From: Megaleporinus macrocephalus
Taxonomy: Eukaryota; Chordata; Actinopteri; Characiformes; Anostomidae
DNA length: 64,000 nt
Reading direction: 5' to 3'
NCBI GenBank assembly: GCA_021613375.1
Contig: CM038719.1
Coordinates: 3,166,630 to 3,230,629, forward strand
Each line of letters starts with the position of its first letter. Position 1 is the stretch's first letter. The notes below the pieces were generated by a model. The model saw nothing but the letters and a program-made list of their open reading frames with translations, searched no databases and was not told the origin of the DNA. The position numbers and the translations under genes were made by a program. Of this stretch, positions 47,796-59,653 are shown piece by piece.

Positions 47796-48440
47796 CGTAA
47801 ACTCTGTAATTCAGTTATTAATGGCCCCTTAACTCACTCATCTTCTTATTAATGACCCCCTAACTCCCTAATTCACTTATTAATCACCCCTTAACTCCCT
47901 AACTCACTTATTAATCACCACTTAACTCACTCATCTTCTTATTAATGACCCCCTAACTCCCTAATTCACTTATTAATCACCCCTTAACTCCCTAACTCAC
48001 TTATTAATCACCACTTAACTCACTTATCTTCTTATTAATGACCCCCTAACCCCATAATTCACTTATTAATCACCCCTTAACTCCCTAATTCACTTATTAA
48101 TCACCACTTAACTCACTTATCTTCTTATTAATGACCCCCTAACCCCATAATTCACTTATTAGTGGCCATTTAACTCTCTCATCTTCTTAGTAATGACCCC
48201 TCAACGCCCTAATTCACCTAGTAATGACTCCTTAACTCCCTAATTCACTCATTAATGACCCATTAACTCCCTAATTCACTCATTAATGACCCATTAACTC
48301 CCTAATTCACTTATTGATGCCAACTTAACTCACTCATCTTAATATTAATGACCCCTTACCTCCCTAATTTACTTATTAATAACCATTTAACTCCCTCATT
48401 TACTTATCAATGACCCCTTAACTCCCTAATTCACTTTTTA
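47796..48440. repeat. About 31-bp minisatellite, diverged array
   Basis: About 20 units of CACTTATTAATCACCCC plus TTAACTCCCTAATT, many diverged. It is the same family as the longer array at 49354-50972. Confidence 0.9.
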
Positions 48441-48600
48441 GCGACCCCTCAAAGACAAAAGTACTGTACAGTTTAATGTCGGCTTTAAACAACTAGATGA
48501 TCTAATCTCCTCTGAATGTTTATATTATTATTATATATTAATGGTCATAATGAGTGGACATTAAATGAATGAGGGGTCTGGACAGTCTTGACCCGCTGAG

Positions 48601-48708
48601 AGCGAGGGGCGTGCAGGTCAAGTGGTCGTAATAATGTCTTTCCTGCATTGGGTCACTATTACTGCCCTCCCAGTGGACATTAAGTGTTACTGCATTAAAT
48701 CAGTACAC
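48601..48708. repeat. 108-bp direct repeat R2
   Basis: Near-identical partner of R1; both the start and the CCAGTGGACATTAAG marker give a constant offset of 929 bp. Confidence 0.9.
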
Positions 48709-48712
48709 AGAG

Positions 48713-49159
48713 ATGTGTATGACAGAGGAGCAGGAGCGATGTAGAGGAGAAGCTGTGAGGGACACGGTGTCCCCGGCGGTGTGTAGGAGGACAGTCTGCT
48801 CTGGATTCAGTTCCAGTCTTCCTGCTTTTTTCAGTCTATTCTCTTTATCTCTCGCGCGCATACTCCCCTGTTCACAAACCCAGCCCCTCCATTTCTCTCC
48901 TGCGCGCGCTTCTGTAAAAAATGTTTACAGCAAAGAAGTGATAGAGACAGTCCTCGCGCGTTCCGCTCACGCGCTCCTCGACCTCTCTAAGTACAGCGCG
49001 CGCGTCCGGCCTGTTTTTGGGATGCTGCTCCGCGGCTCTCGGCTTCTGTTAGCGCGCGCAGGAAGCGCACCTCGTGCATTAGCCTCGTTCGCCTGTTCTC
49101 CCGTCGGGCCGCGCGTGTCAGGAGCACCTCAGCGGGCTGCGCAGATCAAAGCGGCTCTG

Positions 49160-49160
<1 letters not shown>
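48713..49160 (+). promoter_or_regulatory. CpG-rich segment, candidate island or exon
   Basis: CpGs are dense and clustered: CTCGCGCGCATAC, TGCGCGCGCTTC, ACAGCGCGCGCGTCC and GGGCCGCGCGTG within about 300 bp, against a CpG-poor background. A plus frame at 48713-49282 stays open but ends in the (GA)n tract as an RERE repeat, and I recognise no domain in it. It may be a promoter island or first exon. No TATA box or splice donor decides it. Confidence 0.4.
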
Positions 49161-49162
<2 letters not shown>

Positions 49163-49220
<58 letters not shown>

Positions 49221-49351
49221 CAGCAAACAAAAGAAGAGAGAGAAGGAGAGGAAAAGAGAGGGGGGGAGATATGCAGAGATAGTGAGAGAGAGAGAGAGAG
49301 AGAGTGAGAGACAGCAGACAAAGGGAGAAAGATTGCAGAGAGAGAGAAAAC
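49163..49351. repeat. (GA)n tract and purine-rich flank
   Basis: (GA)n at 49163-49216, then purine-rich sequence with further GA runs at 49282-49305. Confidence 0.95.
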
Positions 49352-49353
49352 AG

Positions 49354-50972
49354 TCACTTATTAACGACCCCTTAACTCCCAACTTCACTTATTAACGACC
49401 CCTTACCTCCCAACTTCACTTATTAACGACCCCTTAACTCCCAACTTCACTCATTAACGACCCTTTAACTCCCAACTTCACTGAGTAACGACCCCTTAAC
49501 TCCCAACGTCACTTATTAACGACCCCTTAACTCCCAACGTCACTTATTAACGACCCCTTAACTCACAACTTTACTCATTAACGACCCCTTAACTCCCAAC
49601 TTCACTGAGTAACGACCCCTTAACTCACAACTTCACTTATTAACAACCCCTTAACTCACAACTTCACTTATTAACGACCCCTTAACTCCCAACTTCACTT
49701 ATTAACAACCCTTTAACTCCCAACTTCACTTATTAACAACCCTTTAACTCCCAACTTCACTTATTAACGACCCCTTAACTCCCAACTTCACTTATTAACG
49801 ACCCCTTAACTCCCAACATCACTTATTAACGACCCCTTAACTCCCAACTTCACTTATTAACGACCCCTTAACTCCCAACATCACTTATTAACGACCCCTT
49901 AACTACCAACTTCACTTATTAACGACCCCTTAACTCCCAACTTCACTTATTAACGACCCCTTAACTACCAACTTCACTTATTAACGACCCCTTAACTCCC
50001 AACTTCACTTATTAACGACCCCTTAACTCCCAACTTCACTTATTAACGACCCTTTAACTCCCAACTTCACTTATTAACAACCCTTTAACTCCCAACTTCA
50101 CTTATTAACGACCCCTTAACTCCCAACTTCACTTATTAACGACCCCTTAACTCCCAACGTCACTTATTAACGACCCCTTAACTCCCAACTTCACTTATTA
50201 ACGACCCCTTAACTCCCAACTTCACTTATTAACGACCCCTTAACTCCCAACTTCACTTATTAACGACCCCTTAACTACCAACTTCACTTATTAACGACCC
50301 CTTAACTCCCAACTTCACTTATTAACGACCCCTTAACTCCCAACTTCACTTATTAACGACCCTTTAACTCCCAACTTCACTTATTAACGACCCCTTAACT
50401 CCCAACTTCACTTATTAACAACCTTTTAACTCCCAACTTCACTTATTAACAACCCTTTAACTCCCAACTTCACTTATTAACGACCCCTTAACTTCCAACA
50501 TCACTTATTAACGACCCCTTAACTCCCAACTTCACTTATTAACGACCCCTTAACTTCCAACATCACTTATTAACGACCCCTTAACTCCCAACATCACTTA
50601 TTAACGACCCCTTAACTACCAACTTCACTTATTAACGACCCTTTAACTCCCAACTTCACTCATTAACGACCCTTTAACTTCCAACTTCACTCATTAACGA
50701 CCCTTTAACTCCCAACTTCACTTATTAACAACCCTTTAACTCCCAACTTCACTCATTAACGACCCTTTAACTCCCAACATCACTTATTAACGACCCCTTA
50801 ACTCCCAACTTCACTCATTAACGACCCTTTAACTCCCAACTTCACTCATTAACGACCCCTTAACTCCCAACTTCACTTATTAACGACCCCTTAACTCCCA
50901 ACTTCACTTATTAACGACCCCTTAACTCCCAACTTCACTCATTAACAACCCCTTAATTCACTTATTATCCTA
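49354..50972. repeat. 31-bp minisatellite, about 52 copies
   Basis: The unit is CACTTATTAACGACCCC plus TTAACTCCCAACTT, quite uniform, with variants ATTAACAACCC, ACATCAC and CTCATTAAC. It is younger-looking than its relative at 47796-48440. Confidence 0.97.
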
Positions 50973-51029
50973 ACTTCCCTTATTAATGGCATTTTGACTC
51001 AGTTATTCATTTACTGATGACCGTAATTC

Positions 51030-51108
51030 CTAAATTCACTTCCGCTTTATCTCACTAGTCGGGGCCCCCTGGGGGCCTGGAGCCAATCCCAGCGTCATCG
51101 GGTGAAGG
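51030..51108 (-). mobile_element. 3' fragment of the teleost repeat at 43144
   Basis: On the minus strand it reads ATGACGCTGGGATTGGCTCC, then CCCCGACTAGTGAGATAAAG, as at 43290-43345. The fragment sits at the right end of the 31-bp array. Confidence 0.65.
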
Positions 51109-52245
51109 TTTTTTAGTTTCCTGTGTCCTACAAATGACCAACAAGCAGCTCTGCAGTTCACTTCTTACTGGTCCTAAAAGAAACCAGTGTAGTTTTCAGC
51201 TCCAGAGTTTATACAGTTGGGTTCAGTTTTATGTGTGTAGCACTTTATATAATACACATCGTCCCAAACAGCAGCGCCAGCATTGCAGGTGCAGCACATT
51301 AATGAGCTGCCGGCGACTGTAGCTGTTATAGAAACGCCGCACTGTACAGTCATAGTGCATTTAATCCCCTATATAGGTCACTTTCGACCCATAATGCACT
51401 GCAATGTAGTGCACAGACACCGTGGGCTAGAACTTCCAATGTATCCCATAGTACAATGCGGTGATGTTGTAATACCATTAAAGAAAAAAACATTGAGTTT
51501 TGTAAGACGTATCCCAGAGAAAGCCAACACACCAGTTCTATATGCAAATTTATTTAAATATATTAATTATTTACATAAATAGCAATGTTTATATTAGTGA
51601 ACTGGTATTATTGTATATAAAACCTATTGTTTTCAGAGAGGAGGCCTTTATTTACTCAGTAAACACTTTATTATTAAATATTAATCAGTATTAATAGAGT
51701 AAGTAGAGTTTTACATACGTCAGTGTGTTTATTTAACTCTTTCCAAGCTTCTCCTAAACAACCCAGTATTATTATCAGTTCTCATCTAATACCTGCTTTG
51801 ACTGCTCAGTACTTCATTAAGATAAATCAAGATTTGCTGCTGAAGGAACTGAACACATTCATACAATGTCTGGGGCGTCCAGGAGAAATCTGGAACCTAA
51901 CTTTGTTCTTCAGACTGGAGCTTAAGATCTGATCTACTTCTCTCACAATAACATATTCATGTTACTTTGTATTGTATGTCTGATTATTTACATCTGATCT
52001 AATCAGATCTGCTGTTCTTACTGGTGAACACACACTTACTGATCAGATAAATACTTTTAGACTATCAGTTCAGGTGATTGTTGTTATCACTTATACATTC
52101 TTGTTGCATCAGAGGGTCTAGGGGGGGACGGGAGCTTAGCTTTGCTGTTGCTTTTGTTGGTTTGCTGCTCATTGATTTATTGATAATTCTCCCACGAGTT
52201 CTCCTAAGGGTACCACTTAACAAGCAACCTCTCTTCATAAGTTCT
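51109..52245. other. Anonymous AT-rich DNA
   Basis: The region 51255-51420 has CGTCCCAAACAGCAGC and CTATATAGGTC, then ATAATGCACTGCAATG, similar to the short dispersed repeat behind the 33.7-kb array. The small open frames have no recognised domain. Confidence 0.4.
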
Positions 52246-52870
52246 TACTGTCCACTGTATCAGCTCCACTGACCATACAGGAGCTCCACTTACAGACTGT
52301 AGTTCATCTGATTCTCTGTATACTTTATTACTCTCTCAGTTCTTTAATGATCAGGACCCCCACAGGACCACCACAGAGCAGATACTATTAGGGAGGTGGA
52401 TCATTCTCAGCACTGCATTGATACTGACGTGGTGATGGTGTGTTAGTGTGTGTTGTGCTGGTCTGAGTGGATCAGACACAGCAGTGCTGGACTGAGAATT
52501 GTCCACCAACCAAAACTATCCAGACAGCAGTGTCCTGTGGGCGGCGTCCTGTGTCCACTGATGAAGAACTAGAGGAACAAAAGCTGTGCAGCAGCAGATG
52601 AGCTACTGTCTTTGACTTTACATCTACAAGGTGGACCAGCAAGTAGTAGGAGTGTCTAATAGAGTGGACAGTGAGTGGACATGGTGTTTAAACACTCCAG
52701 CAGCAGCACTGCTGTGTCTGATTCACTCACACCAGCACAACACACTCTAACACACCACCATGTCAGTGTCACTGCAGTGCTGAGAATGACCCACCACCCT
52801 AAAAAGTACCTGCTCTGTGGTGGTCCTGTGGGGGTCCTGACCATTGAAGAACAGGGTAACACTACTAAGG
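52246..52870. mobile_element. Foldback element, copy 2, with inverted arms
   Basis: The left arm (about 52339-52492) and right arm (about 52706-52852) are inverted copies. TCAGGACCCCCACAGG at 52351 faces CCTGTGGGGGTCCTGA at 52825, and CTCAGCACTGCA is mirrored likewise. The centre holds ATAGTTTTGGTTGGTGG in inverse form and TAGGAGTGTCTAATAGAGTG. It has no transposase frame, so it is non-autonomous. Confidence 0.75.
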
Positions 52871-53925
52871 ATAGGTTAAAGGGTGCAGCTGATCGAGTCT
52901 GGCCGCTCCTGCGTTGTTAGAAGAGGGAACAGAAGCGCTCTGGTGTCCATGTTGGACCAACACTAACCCTAAAAGACTGGCCGCCCCTTTAACCACAGAG
53001 CGGACCACTTCAGATGTAACGAGCTAGAGTGGGATGTGATCGAGGGTCAGCCGTGCCTTCACTGTCATTAGAACTGGGACTGAAACTGAAACAGTTCTAA
53101 TGGGGGGTGCGATGAGTGGGGGACGGTGTTAGCCAGTTTTAACTTTGACAGCCCCAGTATGTGCTTCTTCATACAGGAGAGGAGCCGAGAGGAGCCTGAT
53201 CTGCACCGGATCGTGCACTTAGGGTGGAAGGAGGTGGAAGTGTTTACAGAGGAAGATTAGACCGTCTGTCTTCTGGTCCACCTGCCTCCACTTTCGGGGA
53301 GCGCGATATTGGCTCAGTCCCCCTTGACCTATTTAGTGGGCTGTAGTAGGTTAGACCGTCCAGCGGCGGTGACAGTTTACCCTTCGCATCATCATTACTG
53401 TTATATTAAAGGGGGAGGAGAAAAAAATCCCACGGCACACGCCTGCAGTGCTCATGGCATCCTCGGCGGTGTGCGTAACCTCTTTATTCGCTCTCATTCA
53501 GGAGCTGTGGAAGCTTTCCAGCTGAGCTCCTTTCTCCACTGCTCTTATCCTCTCCTGCAGGCTCTGGCGCTTCCGCTCCAGCCCTGAGAGCTGTTCCGCT
53601 GTAATGACATTATCAGTGATTCCCCCCCGAGGCCCCGCCGCTGACCCAGGGGAAACACAACAGTGCCGGCTGGCCTGAAGCCATTCGCCGGGACTTCAAG
53701 GTCATCGCTGGCTGACAGGTGGACGAGGCAGGGGCGGCACGTTATTTACTCTCGCTGTCGTTGTCGGAAAAGAAGTCCTGGCCTTCAGTCTCCTCCTCGC
53801 GTCTCTCAAACTTTGGAGATGCTGTGTTAGGACGCTGTGCCTTCTAATCATCATCGTTCTAATAATAATTCTAATAATAATTCTAATAATAATAATCTGA
53901 TCCACTTGTACAAGTACATGCTACA
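52871..53925. other. Low-repeat segment with a candidate conserved element
   Basis: The part 53280-53760 is GC-moderate and CpG-containing, with no repeats and a homeodomain-like TAATGACATTATCAG. A short TAATAATTC repeat lies at 53858-53897. No exon recognised. Confidence 0.35.
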
Positions 53926-54835
53926 GTGCATGCTAACACACCACCACCACGTCAGTGTCACTGCAGTGCTGAGAATGACCCACCTCCCTAATAGTACCTG
54001 CTCTGTGGTGGTCCTGTCCGGGGTCCTCATTTACTGTCCACTCTATTAGACACTCCTACTACTTGCTGGTCCACCTTGTAGATGTAAAGACAGTAGCTCA
54101 TCTGCTGCTGCACAGTTTGTGTTCCTCTAGTTCTTCATCAGTGGACACAGGACGCCGCCCACAGGACACTGCTGTCTGGATAGTTTTGGTTGGTGGACGA
54201 TTTTCAGTCCAGCAGCACTGCTGTGTCTGATCTACTCACACTAGCACAACACACACTAATATACCACCACCACGTCAGTGTCACTGCAGGGCTGAGAATG
54301 ACCCACCTCCTTAATAGTACCTGCTCTGTGGTGGTCCTGTCGGGGGTCCTCATTCACTGTCCACTCTATTAGACACTCCTACTACTTGCTGGTCCACTGA
54401 TTGGATGTAAAGTAAGAGTCCTTCATCAGTGGTCACAGGACTCTGCCCACAGGACACTGCTGTCTGGATAGTTTTGGTTGGTGGACGATTCTCAGTCCAG
54501 CAGCACTGCTGTGTCTGATCTACTCACACCAGCACAACACACACTAACACACCACCACCACGTCAGTGCTCAGAATGATCTGTGAGGGTTCGAACTCACT
54601 GTCCACTCTGTTAGACACTCCTACTTTGCTGGTCCATTGATTAGATGTAAACTCAGAGTGCCTCATCAGTGGTCACAGGACGCCGCCCAGAGGACGCCGC
54701 CCACAGGACACTGTTGTCTGGATAGTTTTGGTTGGTGGACGATTCTCAGTCCAGCAGTGACACTGTTCAAGAACACCAGCACCACCACGTCAGTGTCACG
54801 CCAGTGCTGAGAACGATGGTGGTCCTGTGAATGTC
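53926..54835 (+). mobile_element. Foldback element module, three tandem partial copies
   Basis: The module of ACTGTCCACTCTATTAGAC, ACTACTTGCTGGTCCA and GGATAGTTTTGGTTGG occurs three times, starting near 54033, 54355 and 54600, each truncated differently. It is a tandem amplification of part of the element seen intact at 52246-52870. Confidence 0.7.
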
Positions 54836-54854
54836 CTGACCATTTACGTATGTG

Positions 54855-55090
54855 GAGAAACCTAATTCCCCAGACTTGAGCCCAGTTGAGCATCTGTGGG
54901 ACCACCTGGATGGAGGTGTTGGCTCTATGGATCCTCCTCCACGCTCCCTCCAGCAGCTGTGGGATGCACTGCAGTCAGCATGATACCTCCAGATACCTGT
55001 GACCTCCTACCAGGACCTCATTGAGTCTCCCAGTCCGTCTAGCTGCTGTCCGTGCTGCATATGGCGGTCACTCTGGATACTAGCTGGTGG
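54855..55090 (+). pseudogene. Tc1-like transposase C-terminal fragment
   Basis: The plus frame from 54867 reads SPDLSPVEHLWDHLD, the block around the last catalytic acidic residue (E of VEH) of Tc1-like transposases. It continues with SLQQLWDALQSA, then a TGA stop at 54981-54983 where relatives have Trp, then IPVTSYQDLIES in the same frame. The N-terminal part is missing and foldback modules abut the left edge. Confidence 0.8.
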
Positions 55091-56027
55091 TCATAACAAC
55101 AGGACTCCACTTTGTAGTATGCTCAGTAGGCTGTCTCAGATTTCAGTCTGGGGGATCCCCAGGACCGACCCTTGGCCGGCAGCCAGACAGCCGGCGTTGG
55201 TCAGAATTCAGAAAGAAACAGGAATCGAGGATGTAGACGCATTCCACCGTCGCATGACCTGCCGTCCTCCTCGGCAATGCTGCGAATGGATCTTCTCGCA
55301 GAACAACATGGAGCACAAAGGCTGAATACCTGAATATTCTCCACTACTAAATGGCGAACTGCCAGAGCAGTGCTTTATATAGTGAATAGGGCACATGGCC
55401 TAGATCTCTCCTGCATCGAGCTCGCTGCACCCCGTCTGAGCAGCTCTAATCTTCACAGAGATTCATATTGACATATTAATATGACTTACACGTCGGCTCT
55501 GAATCCACAGAGAAAGCTCGTGTTTCTTTCCAGTTCTGAGCGAACGAAGCCTCGGTCGGCATCTGCAGTCAGTAAAGCAGGCCGGTGTGTTCAGCTATAA
55601 AGAGAACGAGCTGCCCTGAAAGGAGGCCGGTGTTCGTGTCCACTGCGCTCGCTGGAATGACCCTTGTGCCTGTCTGAATACAGGTAGGGGGTATTTAGAC
55701 GCTTCTTCTGGTGTTTGTTCACTCAAAGCAGAAGAAGATGTGAATATAATTAGACACAGTACGTGGTATGAAAGTACCTGATGCCTTGACGGAAGCTGGG
55801 CCAGAACAGTGTGACATTGGGAGACTGTTAGGATGGGACATATTTCCCTACAGATCCCGCAGCCGAGGAGAGAGCCAATTAAAGGAGGCCAGTTTGAGAA
55901 TATCCGGTCTTCAGGTGATTCCACAGGAAAGACTCTGATCCCGTGGCATAGCCGGAGTTTCAGTTCTGGGAGCCAGCAAGCATTAAGGCCCAGAGATATA
56001 GGGTCTGTCTCCAAACCTAATGAGCTG
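55091..56027. other. Anonymous single-copy-like DNA
   Basis: The plus frame to 55325 includes GIEDVDAFHRRMTCRPP, which I cannot assign. The minus frame at 55595-56014 also has no recognisable family. No array. Confidence 0.4.
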
Positions 56028-57036
56028 AGTGTTGGTGATGATAAAGGAATGAAGGAATGAAGGAACAGTGTTGGTGATGATAAAGTAATGAAGGGATGAA
56101 GGAACAGTGTTGGTGATGATAAAGGAATGAAGGGATGAAGGAACAGTGTTAGTGATGATAAAGGAATGAAGGGATGAAGGAACAGTGTTGGTGATGATAA
56201 AGGAATGAAGGGATGAAGGAACAGTGTTGGTGATAATAAAGGAATGAAGGAACAGTGTTGGTGATAATAAAGGAATGAAGGGATGAAGGAACAGTGTTGG
56301 TGATGATAAAGGAATGAAAGGATGAAGGAACAGTGTTGGCGATGATAAAGGAATGAAGGGATGAAGGAACAGTGTTGGTGGTGATAAAGGAATGAAGGGA
56401 TGAAGGAACAGTGTTGGTGATAAAGGAATGAAGGGTGAAGGAACAGTGTTGGTGATGATAAAGGAATGAAGGGATGAAGGAACAGTGTTGGTGATCATAA
56501 AGAAAATGAAGGGATGAAGGAACAGTGTTGGTGATGATAAAGGAATGAAGGGTGAAGGAACAGTGTTGGTGATGATAAAGGAATGAAGGGATGAAGGAAC
56601 AGTGTTGGTGATGATAAAGGAATGAAGGGATGAAGGAACAGTGTTGGTGATGATAAAGGAATGAAAGGATGAAGGAAGTGTTGGTGATGATGAAGAAATG
56701 AAGGGATGAAGGAACAGTGTTAGTAATGATAAAGGGATGAAGGAACAGTGTTGGTAATGATAAAGAGATGAAGGGATGAAGGAACAGTGTTGGTGATGAT
56801 AAAGGAATGAAGGGATGAAGGAACAGTGTTGGTGATGATAAAGGAATGAAGGGATGAAGGAACAGTGTTGGTGATGATAAAGGAATGAAGAGATGAAGGA
56901 ACAGTGTTGGTGATGATAAAGGAATGAAGAGATGAAGGAACAGTGTTGGTGATGATAAAGGAATGAAGGGATGAAGGAACAGTGTTGGTGATGATAAAGG
57001 AATGAAGGGATGAAGGAACAGTGATGATGATGATGA
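56028..57036. repeat. 39-bp minisatellite, about 26 copies
   Basis: The unit is GTTGGTGATGATAAAGG plus AATGAAGGGATGAAGGAACA and a short TGT. Minus frames of 13-residue repeats are open because 39 is divisible by three. Confidence 0.96.
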
Positions 57037-58205
57037 GGTTTATGTTTTGGTGATGCTGGTTAGTTTTAACTCTGTAAGTGTCTCTGACTCTGAAACTGGT
57101 TTGAGTGGGCGGGGCCAGAGAGACACCAGCTCTGTGATTGGTTGGGGGAATGATTACAGAAGCGTTACCCAAGATTAGGACTCAGTTTACATGGAGAGGA
57201 GGGAGATATAGAGTGTTGGTCTGTGGAACTTTCTTAAAGCACATGTTTACTGTTTACCTGCAAGAACAACAGTAACCTGATTAGACAGAACCCAAAGGTT
57301 CAGGTTCCCTGCGTCTTAGAACCTGCACAGACATCAGAACACGGTGGATCCAAGCAGACGTGAGCAGCAAGTTCATGTTTACTGTGAGTACAGTGGAGTT
57401 TCCTGCTGAGCGGCTCCTGATGAGGTTTTCCACCTGTCTTCTGCTCCACGCTTTATTTAGATTCCAGCGTTCAGTTTCTACACGAGTACGGTGAGGATGC
57501 GGCGCCAGGCCCTGACTCACGTATGGCGCCGGCTGCCAGTGCGGAGATAAGCTGACTAAATGGATATGCCGGAGTCTGTGAGATTGGAGGTGCTCGGTCG
57601 GAATCTGACTCATTTTATTCCGAGTTCTTTCGATCCGAGACTCTTCCAGGCTCTGCTTTACCGCTGAGCAGGAGACGTTTGGTGTTTGTGCCGGGGGGTG
57701 GAACCACGACTGCTTTGACTGCTTCTTTCTTTCTCGGGGGGACAAAAAGGTCTGAACATCACACGACGTGGAGCTTCTTTCCGAGGCCTTTGAAACGTCC
57801 GTGTTTCTAAGAATCTGCTCTTTTGTGTTGCCTCTGATTGCGTGCCGGAGTTGAATGGAGCGAGAGCAGGATTTCTCTGCACAGCTGGATACTTTGGTTT
57901 GTATCTGAGCTGTTCAGTAGCTAACGGGTACATACTATACATTTCTTTGCACACTGATAATGTTTATCTGCCTTCATGCACCAAAAACAGGTTGAATTCA
58001 TATCAAAATAAGAGTTTTCTCCCTTTTCTTAATCCCAGAGATGATTTCGGTTACGGGAAACACTCCCGATTGCATTATATCCTGATCATAATCAGATTTC
58101 TGCTGTTATCTGATCATTTAAATGGTCATGTAAGCAGCACATTCTGTCTACTTCAATCAGGCTTAGACAGGTTGGAATCCCAGCCCTATAACCCTGTTAC
58201 ACAGT
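57037..58205. other. Anonymous single-copy-like DNA
   Basis: No array. The minus frames at 57281-57954 and the plus frame at 57842-58207 have no recognised domain. Scattered CpGs lie at 57480-57560. Confidence 0.4.
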
Positions 58206-58400
58206 GACATCATCTTGTAACGCAATTCTTATTGCCTGCCTATTGGCAAAGTTGGCTCACAATTACACAACGCTACAACTTTCAACCAATCAGAGCAGAG
58301 TGGGCGAACTGACCACTCAGAGCACGCTAGGCTCATCAGGAGGCGGGGCTTAAAGACACAGGAGCTCTACCTGAGTGTTTTGCATTCAGAGTGCCACAGT
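58206..58400. mobile_element. Possible dispersed repeat with CCAAT and GC-box-like motifs
   Basis: CAACCAATCAGAGCAGAG is followed by AGGAGGCGGGGCTTAAAG. I associate this order with a dispersed fish repeat, but it could equally be read as a promoter-like segment. No ends are defined. Confidence 0.35.
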
Positions 58401-58899
58401 CTGACTAGGCCTGAGCACGATTGCCCCCTCCCTCTGCACCCCCCCACTGGCCATCATTCACATTGCACTGAATGTTGTGACCAGAGTTGCTTACATCATC
58501 ACCCTGAGAGTCGTTATAGCTGTAATCTAGGTTTGTGTACTTGAAGAAGTGTGTGGGACCCCATGTGATATACAGTCGCGACGTGTGACCGTGTACCTAC
58601 ACTTGGTGTTCACCGTGTGGGAGGAGCTTTATTCACGCTGATCGAGATCTGCAGAGCAGGTGTGTGTATGAGAGCTGTATCATATCAGTACACAGAGATG
58701 CTGCAGTGATGGAGGAGCTACTATAAACCTGCTCACTTACTGAGCTCTGCACTTCACTCGGCTGATAACACTCAAAGCATCACTGCTCTGTTTCCTCAGA
58801 GCCATAGTGCTCGAGCCTGGCACGGACCTCCTAGTGTGAGGTCTGTACACGCTTAATGTAAGTGTAGTTTTGTTTGATGTATCACAGAAACAGTGAACT
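58401..58899. other. Anonymous single-copy-like DNA
   Basis: No array, exon or RNA gene recognised. Confidence 0.45.
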
Positions 58900-59095
58900 C
58901 AAAACAGGCTGGTTTATATGGTCACTGTCCAAAACGACAACTTTACAGGAGAGGACAAAAACTGTCTTCAGTTTCAATGTAAGTCAATGGAACCAGAATT
59001 TTTTCCAAACTATTTCTGAGCATTTCCTTTGGTCTATTAACTATTAAAGTTTCACACAATGTAAACTCGTGCAACCCGTGTGTTCAAATAAGGTA
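58900..59095 (+). mobile_element. Dispersed fish repeat (family X), best plus copy
   Basis: GTCTTCAGTTTCAATGTAAG, TCAATGGAACCAGAATT, TGAGCATTTCCTTTGGTC and CACACAATGTAAAC, in order. The three minus copies at 1.15, 2.7 and 43.1 kb match its reverse complement. Confidence 0.65.
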
Positions 59096-59121
59096 AAAAA
59101 AAAAAAATAAATAATAATAAT

Positions 59122-59162
<41 letters not shown>
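59093..59162. repeat. Poly-A, (TAA)n and (TA)n compound tract
   Basis: A run of As, then TAA copies, then (TA)n of about 17 copies ending at the left inverted repeat of a MITE. A second TA tract lies on the other side of the MITE (59651-59667). Confidence 0.95.
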
Positions 59163-59165
<3 letters not shown>

Positions 59166-59653
59166 TACCGCTCAAACATTTAGGATCTCTTTAGAATTTC
59201 ATTTCATGTAATTTTCATTTTCATGCAATTCACAATCAATATTGTCCATTTCACAATTAATGTAAGTGTATCAGATGATTTTTAAAGAATAAAAATGTTT
59301 GTATTAAAGTATATTTTTGTATAGAGGCTTATTTTACATATAGTCCTATTATCAGTAATTCTCAGTCCTCTGTCTAAATCTCCTGGTACGACCACCAATC
59401 CAAGTTAAGGATGTTATTGGACTAATTGGTTGTTAGGACACTCTTGATTAATTGTGATCACAGCTGAAAAACATTCTACTAATAAGTGAGTATAAAAGTA
59501 TCTGAAGATCAGCAGTTGATGGTTTGCTGACCGACTCACAATGACCAGAAACAACTTTCTTTAGAGACCCGTCAGTTCATTGTTGTGTTAAGGAAGAAGA
59601 TACTCCATTAAAACAAGAACATTTTACTGTGATCCTAAACTTTTGAGTGGTAA
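59163..59653. mobile_element. Non-autonomous Tc1/mariner-type element with inverted ends
   Basis: The left end CACTACCGCTCAAACATTT then AGGATC, and the right end GATCCTAAACTTTTGAGTGG then TA, are inverted repeats with about 3 mismatches in 22. Both ends lie in TA-rich sequence, as expected for TA insertion. At about 490 bp it has no transposase frame. The ends resemble those of a widespread fish Tc1-like family. Confidence 0.8.

Noticed and set aside
48713..49282. 189-residue plus frame as a real protein
   Set aside because: It crosses a CpG-rich block and ends in a (GA)n tract. No domain is recognised, and the frame may be open by composition alone.
51283..51582. 99-residue plus frame
   Set aside because: It overlaps sequence resembling a dispersed repeat and shows no known domain or splice signals.
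55983..57172. Minus frames repeating HSFIITNTVPSSL
   Set aside because: These come from the 39-bp minisatellite.
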